Origin: Coriaria nepalensis
Taxonomy: Eukaryota > Streptophyta > Magnoliopsida > Cucurbitales > Coriariaceae
NCBI GenBank assembly: GCA_027186245.1
Contig: CP114489.1
Coordinates: forward strand, 7,075,501 to 7,139,500
Reading direction: 5' to 3'
DNA length: 64,000 bases
Made by a program: the position numbers and the translations under genes. The notes under the pieces are model-generated. The model was not told the DNA's origin. It saw only the letters and a program-made list of their open reading frames with translations, and ran no database searches. Of the stretch, positions 11,521-22,588 are shown in pieces. Numbering within the stretch: position 1 is the first letter of the stretch; each line of letters opens with the position of its first letter.

Positions 11521-11672
11521 TCATTACTGGTCAAATTCCTACTAATTTTGTGGATCTTTCTCGTAACTTTCATCTGAATCTAAGTAGGAATGTCTTGAGA
11601 GGTGTAGTGCCGTTTTATTCTAGTTTCCTGAATAAATTGGGGACAAATTTGACTTTAAATAAAAAATCAAGA
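11521..11672 (+). pseudogene. Leucine-rich-repeat protein fragment
   Basis: A short plus-strand frame reads ITGQIPTNFVDLSRN and then LNLSRNVLRGVVP, matching the plant LxxLxLSxNxLxGxIP repeat. About two repeats remain, with no signal peptide, transmembrane segment or kinase nearby. It is most simply a relic of an LRR receptor-like or PGIP-like gene. The assignment rests only on the repeat consensus. Confidence 0.45.
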
Positions 11673-13364
11673 CTCTATTTAAAGAATCATTTGAACGATA
11701 TAATTTAAAGAATAGAGTTAAAGTAAGTATAAACTTATTTTTATAAAATAATATTTTATTATTTTTTAAGTATTAATTTTATTTATTAAATTTTTGAGTC
11801 AAAGCTTTTGGTTCACCCAAAGTAAATCCTAATTTTTAAAATTTGAAAGTCCAATTATTTTTAACCCCTATTTTTTTAGAAATTTGATAGCTTTTGAGCT
11901 CATTTTTATGTCTTTATTATGTGTTTAGGACCTACATGTAAGTTTTGATCAAGTTGGACCCAATTACCTAGTCTCCATATCTTTCTCTTACTACTTGCCA
12001 CTTACTACCTAGTTACTTTTGCTACTTTTAGCACTAATTACCAAATATAATTAAACTATGCTACTTTAAACATTAGTTTTGCTAAATTTCCGTCAATTTT
12101 AATTTACTCAGAAAGTGTCTAATTATATTAGGAAAATTGGCCGGCGTGCCCCCAATTAATTTGGCCCTCTATTTTCTTAATATAATCCACTCATATTTTA
12201 TAAATTAATCAAATCTAAGACATGTAATTTAATTGATCCATGTTATATTGATACAACATAATAAAGGGACGTTTGGTTTACGAAATTGGCGGGCTGCGTC
12301 ATGAGTAACCCACTATCTCAAGATGCTCATTTTTCTTTCATTTCATAGAGTTAAAGAGTGTATATGAGATTAACACGTTTGTTTGAAAATTATTAGATAG
12401 CTAGGTATCCTAAGATGATTGTCCCTAATAGATTAAATGGGAGGTATCTCATATCCTTCAGAAATGGGGGGATCAAATCACCTTGGTATGAATGTTGTAT
12501 TAAAATTATATTTTTTATCCAATCTATTAAAAAAACAAAAAACAAAAAACAAAAAACAAAAAACAAAAAACAAAAAACAAAAAACAAAAAACAAAAAACA
12601 AAAAACAAAAAACAAAAAACAAAAAACAAAAAACAAAAAACAAAAAACAAAAAACAAAAAACAAAAAACAAAAAAAATGACTACATATGTTATATATATA
12701 CCTCAAGCCTCTCTTCACCTTATAACCTAGTTTTCCTCTTCCTAAGAATCCTAACCATCAGATTACTTAGAACTCAATTTTAATATGTTGTTATACTTTA
12801 GTGTTGTAATAGTAGTATGTGTCCGAGAAACAAAAAATGGTTCGCATCAGCTTTTACATATTATTAAATTATGAATAAATATATGTTTAAACCATTTTAG
12901 ATGGAATATAATATTATGGACATGATTAGAATTTATTGTAAATACTATCAGATTAATTAGTGAACCAAATTAATCCAAATGTCAATACATTTCACTAATT
13001 TCTTATTTTATCCAAATGTCATTAAATAAAATACGAATAAATAATGCGAATATCTAAAATCTTCTTTCACCATCCATTAATTACTTATTAGAGATGTATA
13101 TGTTCTATTCATTCTGAATATTCTAACTAACTCTGATCCATGAATCTGAATCTAAATCAATGCCCTATAACTTGGTAAGTCAACCAATCCAAGCTCTTTG
13201 GCCCAAAAAGAAAAAAAATTTAAAAAAAAAAAAATTTAAAAAGAAAAACCAATCCAAGCTCGTGCAAGTTGCAAGCACGTCTTATCGAACATCATACAAC
13301 AAATGTCAAACGCATAAAGATCATGGCCTTAAAATATAATCGTGCATGACATCTTCTCTTTATC
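11673..13364. other. Intergenic region upstream of the pectate lyase
   Basis: AT-rich DNA with a 7-bp tandem repeat at 12529-12677 and a local duplication (AACCAATCCAAGCTC at about 13185 and 13246) flanking an A-rich tract. I see no gene. Confidence 0.55.
12529..12677. repeat. 7-bp tandem repeat (AAAAAAC), about 21 copies
   Basis: A near-perfect array of AAAAAAC over about 149 bases. The period of 7 makes every plus-strand frame read a lysine/glutamine/asparagine-rich repeat and every minus-strand frame a phenylalanine/cysteine-rich one, which explains the open frames across it. They should not be taken as genes. Confidence 0.95.
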
Positions 13365-13371
13365 TATATAA
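13365..13371 (+). promoter_or_regulatory. Probable TATA box of the pectate lyase gene
   Basis: TATATAA lies about 90 bases before the chosen ATG at 13460, leaving room for a leader of roughly 60 bases. It is inferred from position only. Confidence 0.5.
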
Positions 13372-13459
13372 CCCTCCCTTGTCCCTTAGTCCTTCGCCAA
13401 ACCACATTACAATCTTCAGATTAATAAAATTCAAAAGCTCAAATTAAGCCGCGACTACA

Positions 13460-15068
13460 ATGGCTATCTCTCCATTAGCTAGTTCCCTATTGCTTTTATG
13501 TTTTCTAGCATTCATTATTTTACCATTTCAAGCATCTGGTTCCGATGGATATTGGTATCCCCCCACCACCCGATCACCCAGCACCAAGGTAACCATGAAC
13601 GTGATAGACTCTTGCTGGCGTAGAAGGGCTAATTGGGCAAGCAATCGTCGTGCATTAGCTAACTGTGCAGTAGGCTATGGCAAAGACGCAATTGGTGGCA
13701 AATTCGGTGCGACGTACGTAGTAACAGACGCATCTGATGATCCAGTACACCCTAAACCAGGAACACTACGTTACGGTGTTACCCAATTGAGGCCTCTATG
13801 GATCGTTTTTGCTAAAAGCATGACTATTGTTTTGAAAAACGAGTTGATTATGACCAGTTTTAAGACCATAGATGGAAGAGGAGCTAAAGTGGAGATTGCA
13901 TATGGGCCTTGCATAACTGTGCAACATATTAGCCATGTTATAATACATGGTATTAGTATTCATGACTGTAAGCCGGGAAAATCTGGGGATGTTATGAGTA
14001 GTGTTGCGCATATCGGACACCGTCGTGGATCCGACGGTGACGCCATTTCTATATTTGATTCGTCATATGTTTGGATCGATCATTGCTTTCTGGCTAAATC
14101 CGCTGATGGTCTTATTGATATCATCCATGCCTCTACGGCAGTCACTGTCTCCAATAACTTATTCTCTCAACATGACAAAGTATGTAATAACTTTGATCAA
14201 TCTTTCCTCGTATCTATATTTTTGTTTTCATAATTAACAATGTTAAAATTGTACTTATAGGTGATGTTGCTCGGACATGATGACAGTTTTGTAGCCGATA
14301 AGATCATGAGGGTCACGATTGTGTTCAACCGCTTCAGTAATGGCCTCGTCCAAAGAATGCCAAGGTGAGAACAACAGATAATTATTATAATAAGAGGAGG
14401 AACTCTACATTATAAATAGATTAGAGAGTCCTGTAGCTGAGATTCAGCTACATCAGCACAAACAATTATAGCCTTGATCATAGCCTAATCCATGTGTAAC
14501 CTAGAATAAGAGTCTTACCGTCACATAAGTATATTTATACTAAACATATTCATGTAGACATATTGAACACTAACAATGTAAAACATTTACAGGGTGAGGT
14601 TTGGATATGCCCATGTTGCGAATAACCGATATGAACAATGGTTGATGTATGCCGTTGGAGGGAGCGCTAATCCAACAATATTTAGTGAAGCAAACTACTT
14701 TTATGCTCCGAAAGATCCCGAGGCAAAGCAGGTAATTAATTACAGTTAATGTGTTAACCACTAATATTAGTCTTGATAATGCCCGTAAGACTCAGCTTAT
14801 ATCAAATTACAATAATTGTAATTTCTAAATTTGACGTAAAACATAGGTAACGAAGAGAGAGGTCAAATCTAGCAGTTGGAAGAGCTGGAAATGGAGGTCA
14901 TCAAGAGATGTGTTTCAGAATGGAGCTTATTTTGTGCAATCTGGATGGGGAAGTTGTTATCCATATTACACTAAGGCTCAGTGGTTTCCTGTTGCTTCTG
15001 GATTTTCTGTTCCCGCCTTAACTGCCAATGCGGGTCCTTTGAATTGTGTTGTCGGTAAACCATGCTAG
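13460..15068 (+). CDS. Pectate lyase (PL1 family), four exons
   Basis: Exons 13460-14179, 14261-14364, 14593-14731 and 14847-15068 join in frame to give 394 residues; all introns are GT-AG. Residues 1-26 form a signal peptide, so the enzyme is secreted to the wall, where it cleaves de-esterified homogalacturonan by beta-elimination in a calcium-dependent way. PL1 landmarks are present: NVIDSCW near residue 47, SDGDAISIF (191-199) and ADGLID (215-220) with the calcium-binding aspartates, LLGHDDSF, and the catalytic arginine region QRMPR (271-275). GGSANPTI follows in exon 3. One departure is RMPRVRFGY, where most plant members have a cysteine after the motif. No long N-terminal extension of the pollen LAT59 type is present. 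Likely functional. Confidence 0.9.
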
Positions 15069-16355
15069 ATAGGATATATATGCATTGTATTTACTTTAAC
15101 GATCATGCAACGATATGTCGTTTTAGTGTTGTGATCATTCTTGTTTTTGTACTATTTAAACTTTTTTTGGCCCTTATAATATCCCAATGATATACCCTAG
15201 CTTCTTGGAAGCCATGCGAGTATGTTTAGGGATTAGGACCCTGAAATGTTTTGTATAAATGGAGCTTAACTTCCTATCCTTTATTTAAACAAATATTCAT
15301 ATGATTATATCTATGAAGCGTAGATAAGGTTATAAATAATATCAAATACGACACAACACCACTACGGAAATAATGCAAATTCGTAAACTTTATGATAAAA
15401 TATTGGCATTTATTATTATTATGTCAAAATTTATAAATATTAATATAATTATTATTGAACATTTAAGATTTTTAAATAATAACTTAAAATAAAATCAAAC
15501 TATACGTCACTTTAACGATTGAAGAATTCAAGAGCTATCATATATTTAAATATATTTTAACTTTTAGAATATTAAATTTAATAAAAATATTATTAATAAA
15601 AATATTGAATGTGGCAGTAACAAAAGTGACGAAACATATTCAAAATTGTTTATTTACTTCAAATACTTTTAAGCCTCGGATATGTATTGACATACTAAAT
15701 ACGGACATATAACTTCTTTTAAAGTATACGTGCTTTATTGATATTGGGACCTCGGAAATTGGAAATTGGAAATTTGGAAATTTACATGTTCCTTAATTCC
15801 ATAGAATAATTAGTATGTTTCGCTAATCAGAAGTCTAATCATATTTTCACTCGCTCGGGATTACATTATTTGAAAATACGAATTCAATAGTGAAAATAAA
15901 TATAGACAAATTTTAATTTGGAATAATTATAAATAATATTTATTAAGTTGAAGAAAATTAAATTATAAATTATATATATTTTTTATTATATTACAAAATA
16001 TTTAAAATATTTAAATAATGATAAATGTATTATTATAAATACATGAAAACTATCTAAGAGTCTTGGACGTTGGGGGGGTTGGCATTAGATAGGGAGAAGA
16101 TGAAGATTGTGGAGGTAGTAGTTGTTTAAATCTTAATCAGCCATATAATTTACATATCATATTAGTATAATTTTGTCAATTTAATATATGATGGAAAGCA
16201 ACCTTAAATATGAAATTAATAAAATCAATAGAGAAAAGACCAAATAAATGTAGGTCTTAATTTTGGCCATCCCCTCCCCTAGTCAATCAAAGGGTAGCCG
16301 TACAAAGATCGGATGCCCGAAATGGTTGTACGGTTACATTTCTTTTTTGTTTTTA
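15069..16355. other. Intergenic region
   Basis: The AT-rich 3' flank of the pectate lyase. I see no gene, tRNA or structured repeat beyond short A/T runs. Confidence 0.5.
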
Positions 16356-16560
16356 GTCATTTTTTTTTTATATTTTTAGGGACTGATCAGTAAAATAAAA
16401 AAACATTTTACTTATTTAAGAGTATTCCAATAATATAGAATGAGATTTTTATTAAATCCAAAGGCATTTTACTAGAGTAGAATGATTTATCAACAAAGAA
16501 GCAATGGAGATTGACTAATTCAAGTTATTGTTAAACAAAGACAATGATCAATTTGCTAAG
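16356..16560 (+). repeat. Dispersed repeat, copy B (partner at 10441-10645)
   Basis: This is the second member of the pair described at 10441-10645, in the same orientation. It directly precedes a Ty1-copia remnant, so the repeat may be retroelement-derived, although copy A has no copia sequence next to it. Confidence 0.65.
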
Positions 16561-16599
16561 AGAAGAATCTTTCTAACTTATTTTAGCGACATTCTATCA

Positions 16600-17130
16600 A
16601 ATTTTAATCAACTAGATGCTCCCATCCGCCAATATTGTGGCCATCATGGGCACATGGCTAATGTGTGTCATGAAATCCATACTATTGCGAACTTGGCCAC
16701 TTGCTCTTTTCCTGCACAACCCACAAACTCGAATTGGCTCTAAGATTCAAGTGCCTCTCATAGTCTCACCATCGATCAAAAAAAATTATCGGTTTACTCC
16801 GAATATGATGGTAACGATGAAGTTTTCATTACAGATGGTTTAGATTTACCAATAACATACATTGGGTCTTCCGTTCTCAAATTAACATCTCACACATTTA
16901 ACTTATGAAATATTCTTTGTGTACCCACAGCGCACAAAAATATATTACTAGTCCATCACTTCACAAAGTCTGATGGAGTTTTTATTGAGTTTCATCTGTT
17001 TTATTTTCTTATGAAGGATCAAATAATGGGGGCGGCTCTCATCCAAAGACCATGTGAGAAGGTAATTTATTCCTCAAATCGTCGGACTCATCTCTTTCAC
17101 TAATGGCTTGTCTTGGCATATGGGCATACC
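16600..17130 (+). mobile_element. Ty1-copia fragment (zinc knuckle and protease region)
   Basis: Plus-strand translation shows a decayed gag zinc knuckle (YCGHHGHMANVCH, first cysteine of the CCHC lost) followed by the protease/GAG-pre-integrase block with DSSASHSLT and VPTAHKNIL, the usual order in copia polyproteins. The frame is interrupted by TAA at 16741-16743 and further stops. No LTR or downstream integrase is visible, so this is an isolated fragment. Confidence 0.7.
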
Positions 17131-17601
17131 TTTCCACTTGACATCAACGACTTGGTTTAAACTTCTTATGTTTTGAGAGCCATCTAATGATCCAACTATT
17201 TTTTTTTCATGCAAAATCTTAAAACCTATTCTCCTATGCATTAGAGTATTTAAAAAAAAAAATTAGTTCTTATAAATTTTTTTCTTTTATTTTACTTCTC
17301 TTCATCTAATAATTTTTAAATTTTCATTTTTATCTAAATTTAATCACCTCTATATTATTTATTAATATAGAATGATATTTTTATTTAACAAAATATTTAT
17401 TTATTTATTTTTTAGGCCAATAGCTCATTTTGAACCTGGCCCATAAGCCTAGCCTGGCTCGATCAACAGCTCTGCAGCAGCCGATCCCATTAAAACCAAA
17501 AGTAACCATATATATATATGTATATATGGCTATATATAACATACCAAACAAGCCAAACCTTCTATCAATTCTCTCTTCCACACCCTTCTCGCCTCTATAA
17601 G
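17131..17601. other. Intergenic region upstream of the kinase pseudogene
   Basis: AT-rich, with a TATATATATGTATATATGG tract near 17508-17526 that could have supplied the TATA box of the broken kinase. Nothing else is seen. Confidence 0.45.
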
Positions 17602-18830
17602 ATGAACTGGACCAAGGGTCAGACCCTTGGCCGTGGCTCATCAGCCACAGTTTGGAGAGCATTAGCTCACTTATCCGGTCAGCCTCTGGGAGTCAAGTCG
17701 GTCGAGCTCTCAGGATCAGAATTGCTCAAGAGGGAGACAAAAATTCTAGCTTCATTAAATTGTCATCAAATTGTAGCATACAAGGGAAGTGACACGACAT
17801 ATGAGAACGGAAAATTCTTATACAACTTGCTCATGGAATACATGTCGGGTGGCACAATCACATAGGCTACTGGAAACCATAGCGGTCACTTAGACGAGGC
17901 GACAGTCCAGTCCCACACATGACAAATATTGCTCGGTTTTGAATACCTTCACCATGAAGGTATAGTGCACTGTGACATTAAGCGCCGGAATATTTTAGTT
18001 AGTAGGGACGGGGTAAGGATAGCTGATCTTGGTTGGGCAAAGATTGTTAAGGATGAGCTAAGAGGGCCCAGCAATTTCCGGGACACCGGCTTTCATGGTG
18101 CCAGAAGTGGCTTCTGGGGAGCAATAGGGCTTCTTGGCCGACGTGTGGGCTCTGGGATGTACAGTGAACTAGACTGGGAAGGTCCCATGGAGCAGTACTA
18201 CATGTCATGTGTTAGACCCGGTATCTGTTCTTTACCAAATTGGGTTTTCCAGTGATGTGCCTGAGATTCCAAGCTCTATGTCTAAGCAAGGTAAGGATTT
18301 TTTGGACAAGTGTTTCAAAAGAGGCAAGAATGAAAGACGGTCAGTCAGTGAGCTTCTTGATCATTCTTTTGTGAAAATGTTTTGTGAAAGATGGTCAGTC
18401 AGTGTTTTGGATCAACCTGGTTTTCAGGAGTCTGTGGAGGAGACCGAAACAGTTTCTGGCCAGAATCCGAATGCAATGCTTATTTCTGACAGTGCACCAG
18501 CAAGAAGATTACAACAACTTCTGAGGGAAGACAAAGATACATTGTCTTTGCCTAATTGGGACTGCGATGAAAATTGGGTTACAGTTAGATGCAATAGCAT
18601 TAACTTAGAAACTACAATTGTTATTACAAGTAGTTGTTTTAGGGACACAACGTTGTCGGATTCGGATTGCGTTTGTGAATTCAAAAGCAAAGGCAGAATT
18701 ATGTGGAGCAGTAGAGTTAGCAATGTTTGGTCCTTATCATTTTGCAAAGCTTTATTTCAGTTGAGGACAGAAATACTACGAATTTCCTTTTGCATCCACA
18801 TATCTTTTATATTCCTATACTGCTAATTTT
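17602..18830 (+). pseudogene. Broken MAPKKK17/18-like protein kinase
   Basis: The ATG at 17602 opens a frame resembling the intronless plant MAPKKK17/18 clade: a glycine-rich loop LGRGSSATVW, an ATP lysine in GVKSVEL, then LMEYMSGGTIT. A TAG at 17863-17865 and a TGA at 17920-17922 interrupt it. Downstream the same frame resumes with the catalytic loop HCDIKRRN and ADLGWAK in place of DFG. Near 18090-18100 a frameshift moves the APE/DVWALGC region into another frame, which carries its own TAG. The C-lobe segment DPVSVLYQIGF (from about 18215) is in a third frame. At least four disabling lesions mean no kinase can be made. An active member would phosphorylate MAPKKs in stress/ABA signalling. 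Confidence 0.85.
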
Positions 18831-19213
18831 ACATATATGTTTATTTTTTTCCAACATGTTATTGATGTTTCATGAAGAAGCTACCTATGGGTAATACATA
18901 GAAACAGAAGGAGGTTTGACACAAAATAATGCAAAAACTCCAAGTCAAACTTCAGTTTCCCAAACTCCAGTTTCGGAAAGCTAAAGCAAAAATAACTCAA
19001 CTGGTTCTAACCAATGACCAATCATAGGATCATATTCTGCACTTAGATTTCAGAAGGATCCAATACATGTTAAGAATCAAAATCAGCAGTAAAAATATAT
19101 AAAATTATCATTAAACACTCAAATATATAACATAATCAGTAAGCGGGAAAAATTGATTCATTCTGATTCTACCTCAGTTCGTACACTTTATCTGGACTTA
19201 ACACACAAATCAA

Positions 19214-19244
<31 letters not shown>

Positions 19245-19435
19245 GCACACACACGCATACACACACTCTCCTCTCTCAGTGTCTCTCCTTTCATTACAGT
19301 AGAGCAAAGAAGACAAGTGACAAAAACTCATCAACTTCCTCACCATGTTAAACCCACAAATAAAATAAACAAAAAGCACAGTAAAATTTAGTAATCTCAA
19401 ATATTCCAAAAGAAAAGGTGTTTTTAAGTTACTAC
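18831..19435. other. Intergenic region with CT microsatellite
   Basis: It separates the kinase pseudogene from the 3' end of the convergent BAP31-like gene. It contains a CT run at 19215-19244 followed by a CA-rich run. No gene is seen. Confidence 0.55.
19215..19244. repeat. (CT)n microsatellite
   Basis: An almost pure CT run of about 30 bases, followed by a short CA-rich stretch, downstream of the BAP31-like gene. Confidence 0.9.
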
Positions 19436-20636
19436 TTAAGAATTCTTCTTGCTACCTAAATGAGACAAAGTCCGATCCAATGACTGTAACCTGCTCCTGA
19501 GATCTTGATTCTCCTTGAGTAAACGATCATACTCTAGAAGGAACCCTTCTGACTGCTTTCTCAGTGCGACCGAATTGGTCTCTGCTGCTTTTACATCTTC
19601 AACTTTCCTCTCAAGTTCAGATTCCAGTTTCCTCAACTTAGCCCTCAATGTAGAACTCTCTTCCTCCAAGGCTCTGATTTCCCCTACTTGACCCGCCTTT
19701 TTATCGTAAAAAATCTGGCTCTGTTTTTTAACAGCTTCCATGCTCTTCCTCCGAATTCTGAGTTCTCTTATGTAATGATGAAGTCCATCGATCATAAATA
19801 TAAGGAATAGGGATGCTCCTGAAAGTAAAATCACCAAGTTTTAATATGATAATATAGAAACATGGCCTAACTAACCTACAATCTAGAACAAGCAAAGCAC
19901 CATTAAATACGATCTGCTCATATTGTTGAAAGCTAACATACCTAAATTAATCCAACAATATGATCACTATGGTCCTAATTCTTCCCTTCCAAAATACTAT
20001 ATGAATTGAGAAAACAGAGAACCATATAGCCTACCTACATACGATGAAGCTGGCATCTCTTTGGAAATAACAAATTATGATCCGGAAAACAAAACTAGAC
20101 TTGTGACAAGTTTGTATTATCAATGAAACAGTGACCATAAAGCCAAATACATCATTGATCATATTAATATAGTTAATATAGTTAATATATAATTGAGCAT
20201 AATATAATATAAAATTCATCCAAATTGATGCACAATTAATAAAATCTCCCTAATTGAGATCAAATCAAGCACATTTCACTCGACCCATTTCCAGGATGTA
20301 AAAAAAAAAGGGAGAGAGAGAGAGAGAGAGGGAGAGAAGAGGAAGTTATGAATTACCCATAAGAGTGGCTTCGAGGAGGTGTTTGGCCATGAGGACCTGA
20401 TCAGTGGGGTTGATAACATCGCCGATCGTAAGGATATGGATCTTCTTCATGCTGTAGAGGCTTGAAATCAGGACGATCAGAACCGTTCCCGCCACAGTCT
20501 TCACCATTACCGGCCCATGACCGCGCTTTACCTGGTCCAAACCCATTAGCATCAATTTCCTCAATGGGGTCTTGAACAACAGCACCATTATCAAACCCAT
20601 CTCGAAGATTATTACAGTGAAGAGAAGCTGGATCAT
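19436..20636 (-). CDS. BAP31-like ER membrane protein, two exons
   Basis: Exons 20636-20357 and 19818-19436 join in phase 1 (ATG G|GTAATT; TTTCAG|GAGC) to give 220 residues. Residues 1-100 carry three hydrophobic segments (starting MIQLLFTVIIFEMG, then about 42-62 and 93-106), the BAP31 transmembrane domain with the conserved KTPLRKLM and DQVLMAKHLLEATLMG signatures. Residues 110-215 are a heptad-rich coiled coil (EVxALxEE-like pattern with LRAKLRKLESELE). The chain ends KKNS, a textbook KKxx retrieval signal. BAP31 proteins are ER-resident sorting and quality-control factors; the plant role is less defined. Both exons are intact. Confidence 0.9.
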
Positions 20637-21300
20637 TTTATGTTTTGGGTGTTTCTTTCTTTTTTTTTTTTTTTTGCCCCTTCTAAAATTCCAATTTCGA
20701 TCTGTGGATCAGTTCTAGGCTTGTAGAGGCAAGAGAGGATGAAGCGAGGGATTAAGAAACTTGGATTTGGTGCTTACCAATTAATTTGTTTTCGAGATCC
20801 AACGGAGAAGTGCGTGATTTTTGGCCAAATTCATGGATACGGCTATAAGGCGCGTAATACAGGAATACGGCTCGGTAATTTTCCTAGTTCCTTCCGCTTT
20901 CTTCATCCTTTACAGAAAGAAGCTTGCAAGCATCTTTTCTCTTCTTCCTCGTTGATGAGGACAAATTCATCAGAGGAAAGGGCCTCCAAATAATTAATGA
21001 AATGTGCCACATGGCCTCAGGAAGGTCCAAAAAAGTCTTGACTCGTTAAAGAAATTTAATCCTATTAAGGTTTTTTCTATAAAAACTTATAAATACATAT
21101 TAATATAAGGTAGAAGGTACACAATTATGATTCGTGATGTTACTGTTAAGCATATCTAAGGCACTTCGTAAGTTATAACTTCTATGATTCCCTTCATAAG
21201 TTTTCTATGATTTTAGGATCAAGGAGGTTTATTTAGATTTAGACATATTATTGTGGTGAATTTTGATATTAATAGTTTTTTAATCCTCACTTCATATTTA
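20637..21300. other. Intergenic region upstream of the BAP31-like gene
   Basis: This should hold the BAP31-like promoter on the minus strand. A T-rich tract lies at about 20658-20676. The plus-strand frame at 20739-20993 has no family resemblance and I do not call it. Confidence 0.5.
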
Positions 21301-21830
21301 GAATGGGCTGCTTGTCCAGTCAGTAAGAAATCTCACACAGGCTTACGTTTGGAGACTATGATTTCATGGAAATCAAAGAAACAAGACAATATTTCCAAAT
21401 CGTCTAACTAAGTGGCAATGACATCCATCATACACGAGAACCTATTTAGTTGACAACTCTATTTAATCACTTTATATTGTGAAAACAATGCACTCGGAAG
21501 CATAACCAATCAACCAACATATTTAATCACAAAAGCACTCGGAAGCAAACAACATCACTTTTTACTTTCCCGGCTTCGAGTTTTAGATTTATTTAAAACA
21601 TGCGCTTGAGGGGATGTTAAACTCAATGTAAATGGTTACAGTTTAGTTGTAAACCAGTTGTAATCTTTTAATATTGTTGGTTACTTAGAGTTAGTTATCT
21701 TAGCTATAGTTAGTGTTTAACATAGACTCTAGTTAAGTTTAGCTCAATTAGCTAAGCATACTTAAAGCTGTAACTTTCATTAAGTTTCAATTAATAGAGT
21801 TGGCTTTCTCTCTCCTCTTTGATTTTGACA
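21301..21830 (+). mobile_element. 3' end of a Ty1-copia element with 3' LTR
   Basis: Plus-strand translation from 21301 shows the copia RNase H region: EWAACPVSKKSHTG, ISWKSKKQDNISKSSN, an in-frame TAA, then after more decay TKALGSKQHHFLL, the usual last block of the polyprotein. A purine-rich tract (GCTTGAGGGGA, about 21604-21614) follows. A TG...CA interval, 21615-21830 (216 bases, starting TGTTAA and ending TTGACA), sits exactly where the 3' LTR should be. No upstream part remains. LTR ends are inferred, as no second copy exists in the window. Confidence 0.65.
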
Positions 21831-22435
21831 ATTAGGAAATCAAAATTCTAGTAGTATTCGTACAAAATTATCAAGATTTATTCTTGGATGAAAATCAACC
21901 ACAAGTCGATGTGTGGTTAGAGGAGAAGCAAAATATTGCAGTATTTCCGTCAGCTATATCACTTAAGGAATGAGACACTCAACTAGAAGCTCATGTCCCA
22001 TTCAACGGAGCATGCTAGGCGGCAGGCAATCTCGTACATGCCAAAGAATGAAAAGTAGCAGGATTTTCAAATTTTAAGATTAATATTAATCGGGTAGTTA
22101 TGTTCTTGTTTTTGTATGATTTTTAGCTCTTTGGTACTGACTTTCTAAAATTTTTACATTCTGGGTTTATTAAAGTATCTTTCTTTACAAATTTTCACAT
22201 TTCTAAATTATATGTCATCATATCTTATAAATAAAAATGAAATGGTAGAAGTGCATATGTTAGTATATATATTAATTATTAAATATACATTATTTGACAT
22301 AATATATATCGATTATTATGTTGACCAGGTCGCCATTAATGTCGTGTACTCGACAGTATGAGACCAAAGCTAAGTCAACTGGTAGGCTAAGTCAATCATT
22401 TCCCTAGTCAACATCCTCTTCAAAATTTGAAAAAC
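21831..22435. other. Intergenic region upstream of the F-box-like gene
   Basis: AT-rich, no gene. Several GTCAAC/AGTCAA (W-box-like) cores cluster at about 22370-22412, close to the following promoter. Confidence 0.45.
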
Positions 22436-22443
22436 TATAAATA
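22436..22443 (+). promoter_or_regulatory. Probable TATA box of the At4g22030-like gene
   Basis: TATAAATA lies 153 bases upstream of the chosen ATG at 22589. Short TGAC-containing elements are found 25-70 bases before it. Inferred from position and consensus only. Confidence 0.55.
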
Positions 22444-22588
22444 TACAGCATGACCACGATCTATCCCTCAATCAATACCACCAAACAAAAAGAAGCATTT
22501 ACTCTCCTCCCTCAAAAACACAAAGAAACCAGAGAAAAAAAACAAGGAACTCAATCTAGCTTGGGAGCTCGCTGTACACTTCAAACTC

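Noticed and set aside
12393..12783. Lys/Gln-rich and Phe/Cys-rich frames on both strands
   Set aside because: Artefacts of the 7-bp AAAAAAC array.
20739..20993. 84-codon plus-strand frame next to the BAP31-like start
   Set aside because: No homology that I recognise; it lies in the divergent upstream region and looks incidental.
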